Below, in pieces: positions 11,878-12,046 of a stretch of DNA of 12,046 nucleotides (position 1 is its first letter; each line of letters starts with the position of its first letter). The DNA is from Desulfobacteraceae bacterium (GTDB lineage Bacteria > Desulfobacterota > Desulfobacteria > Desulfobacterales > Desulfosarcinaceae): contig JALVQM010000267.1 of the NCBI GenBank assembly GCA_027025615.1, forward strand, positions 2,515 through 14,560, read 5' to 3'. Made by a program: the position numbers and the translations under genes. A model generated the notes under the pieces. It was given only the letters and a program-made list of their open reading frames with translations. It was not told the origin of the DNA and did no database searches.

Positions 11878-12046
11878 ATGAGCGACAAAAATGGGAGGTT
11901 CAAAATCATCACCCTGGCAGCCGTTGTCTGCCTGTGCCTGGGTGTAGTGATTGCTGAAGCAATGGCCCATGCCGCAAATTCCGATGGTAAGGGTCCGGAA
12001 AAAATTGAAATAAACGGTGGCAAGCGGGGGGTGATTCCATTTCCTC
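11878..12046 (+). CDS. Exported cytochrome c (cytochrome c3/c7-like), 5' part only
   Basis: Only the first 56 residues are in the window. The start at 11878 has AAGGAG seven bases upstream. A charged N-terminus (MSDKNGRFK) is followed by a hydrophobic core (about 10-26) and an Ala-rich cleavage region (AMAHAAN, about 28-34), a Sec signal peptide. The mature part, GPEKIEINGGKRGVIPFP, closely resembles the start of multihaem class III-type cytochromes, in which such a stretch is followed by HxxH and CxxCH motifs; the window ends just before these would appear. The haem-binding role is therefore inferred, not seen. Its position 27 bases after cydB suggests a periplasmic electron carrier or partner of the bd oxidase. 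Confidence 0.65.
   Translation, partial: MSDKNGRFKIITLAAVVCLCLGVVIAEAMAHAANSDGKGPEKIEINGGKRGVIPFP

Overview
The window looks like a chromosomal segment of an anaerobic, sodium-using bacterium, most likely a sulfate-reducer-like member of the Desulfobacterota. The basis is the gene set: a Na+-NQR complex, rubrerythrin, a two-domain desulfoferrodoxin with residue positions as in Desulfovibrio proteins, a rubredoxin-like protein, a PerR-type regulator, and cytochrome bd followed by what looks like a multihaem c-type cytochrome. I cannot name a genus. No tRNA, rRNA, CRISPR array or intact insertion sequence is visible.

Block 1 (1-3789, minus strand) is nqrA-nqrB-nqrC-nqrD, cut off at the left edge inside nqrD. 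The genes overlap or nearly touch. NqrA is the unusual member: it is a true NqrA by sequence, yet it carries two complete RnfC-style [4Fe-4S] motifs at its C-terminus.

Block 2 (4004-5861, plus strand) is divergent from nqr across a 214-base gap holding Fur/PerR-like boxes. It encodes a small double-zinc-knuckle protein, a type II citrate synthase and a PerR-type Fur-family regulator, tightly packed. A convergent 119-residue conserved-looking gene of unknown function (5852-6211, minus) overlaps the end of perR by 10 bases.

Block 3 (about 6212-6806) is a gene-poor, AT-rich stretch with a candidate promoter on each strand and a 51-codon ORF that overlaps a TTG start codon.

Block 4 (6807-9193, plus strand) is an oxygen and peroxide defence set: a 68-residue small protein, rubrerythrin, desulfoferrodoxin (superoxide reductase), a rubredoxin-like protein, a flavodoxin and a small zinc-ribbon protein. 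Structured RNA elements lie between rbr and dfx and between dfx and the rubredoxin-like gene, and a probable terminator follows the flavodoxin gene.

Block 5 (9324-12046, plus strand) is cydA-cydB for a short-Q-loop cytochrome bd quinol oxidase, with an 86-base terminal-inverted-repeat element between the two genes, then the start of an exported, probably haem-binding cytochrome gene cut off by the right edge.

Together the window links Na+-coupled respiratory electron transfer into quinone (Nqr), quinol-driven O2 removal (CydAB), cytoplasmic detoxification of superoxide and peroxide (Dfx, Rbr and small electron carriers) and a PerR-type sensor that probably controls part of it.
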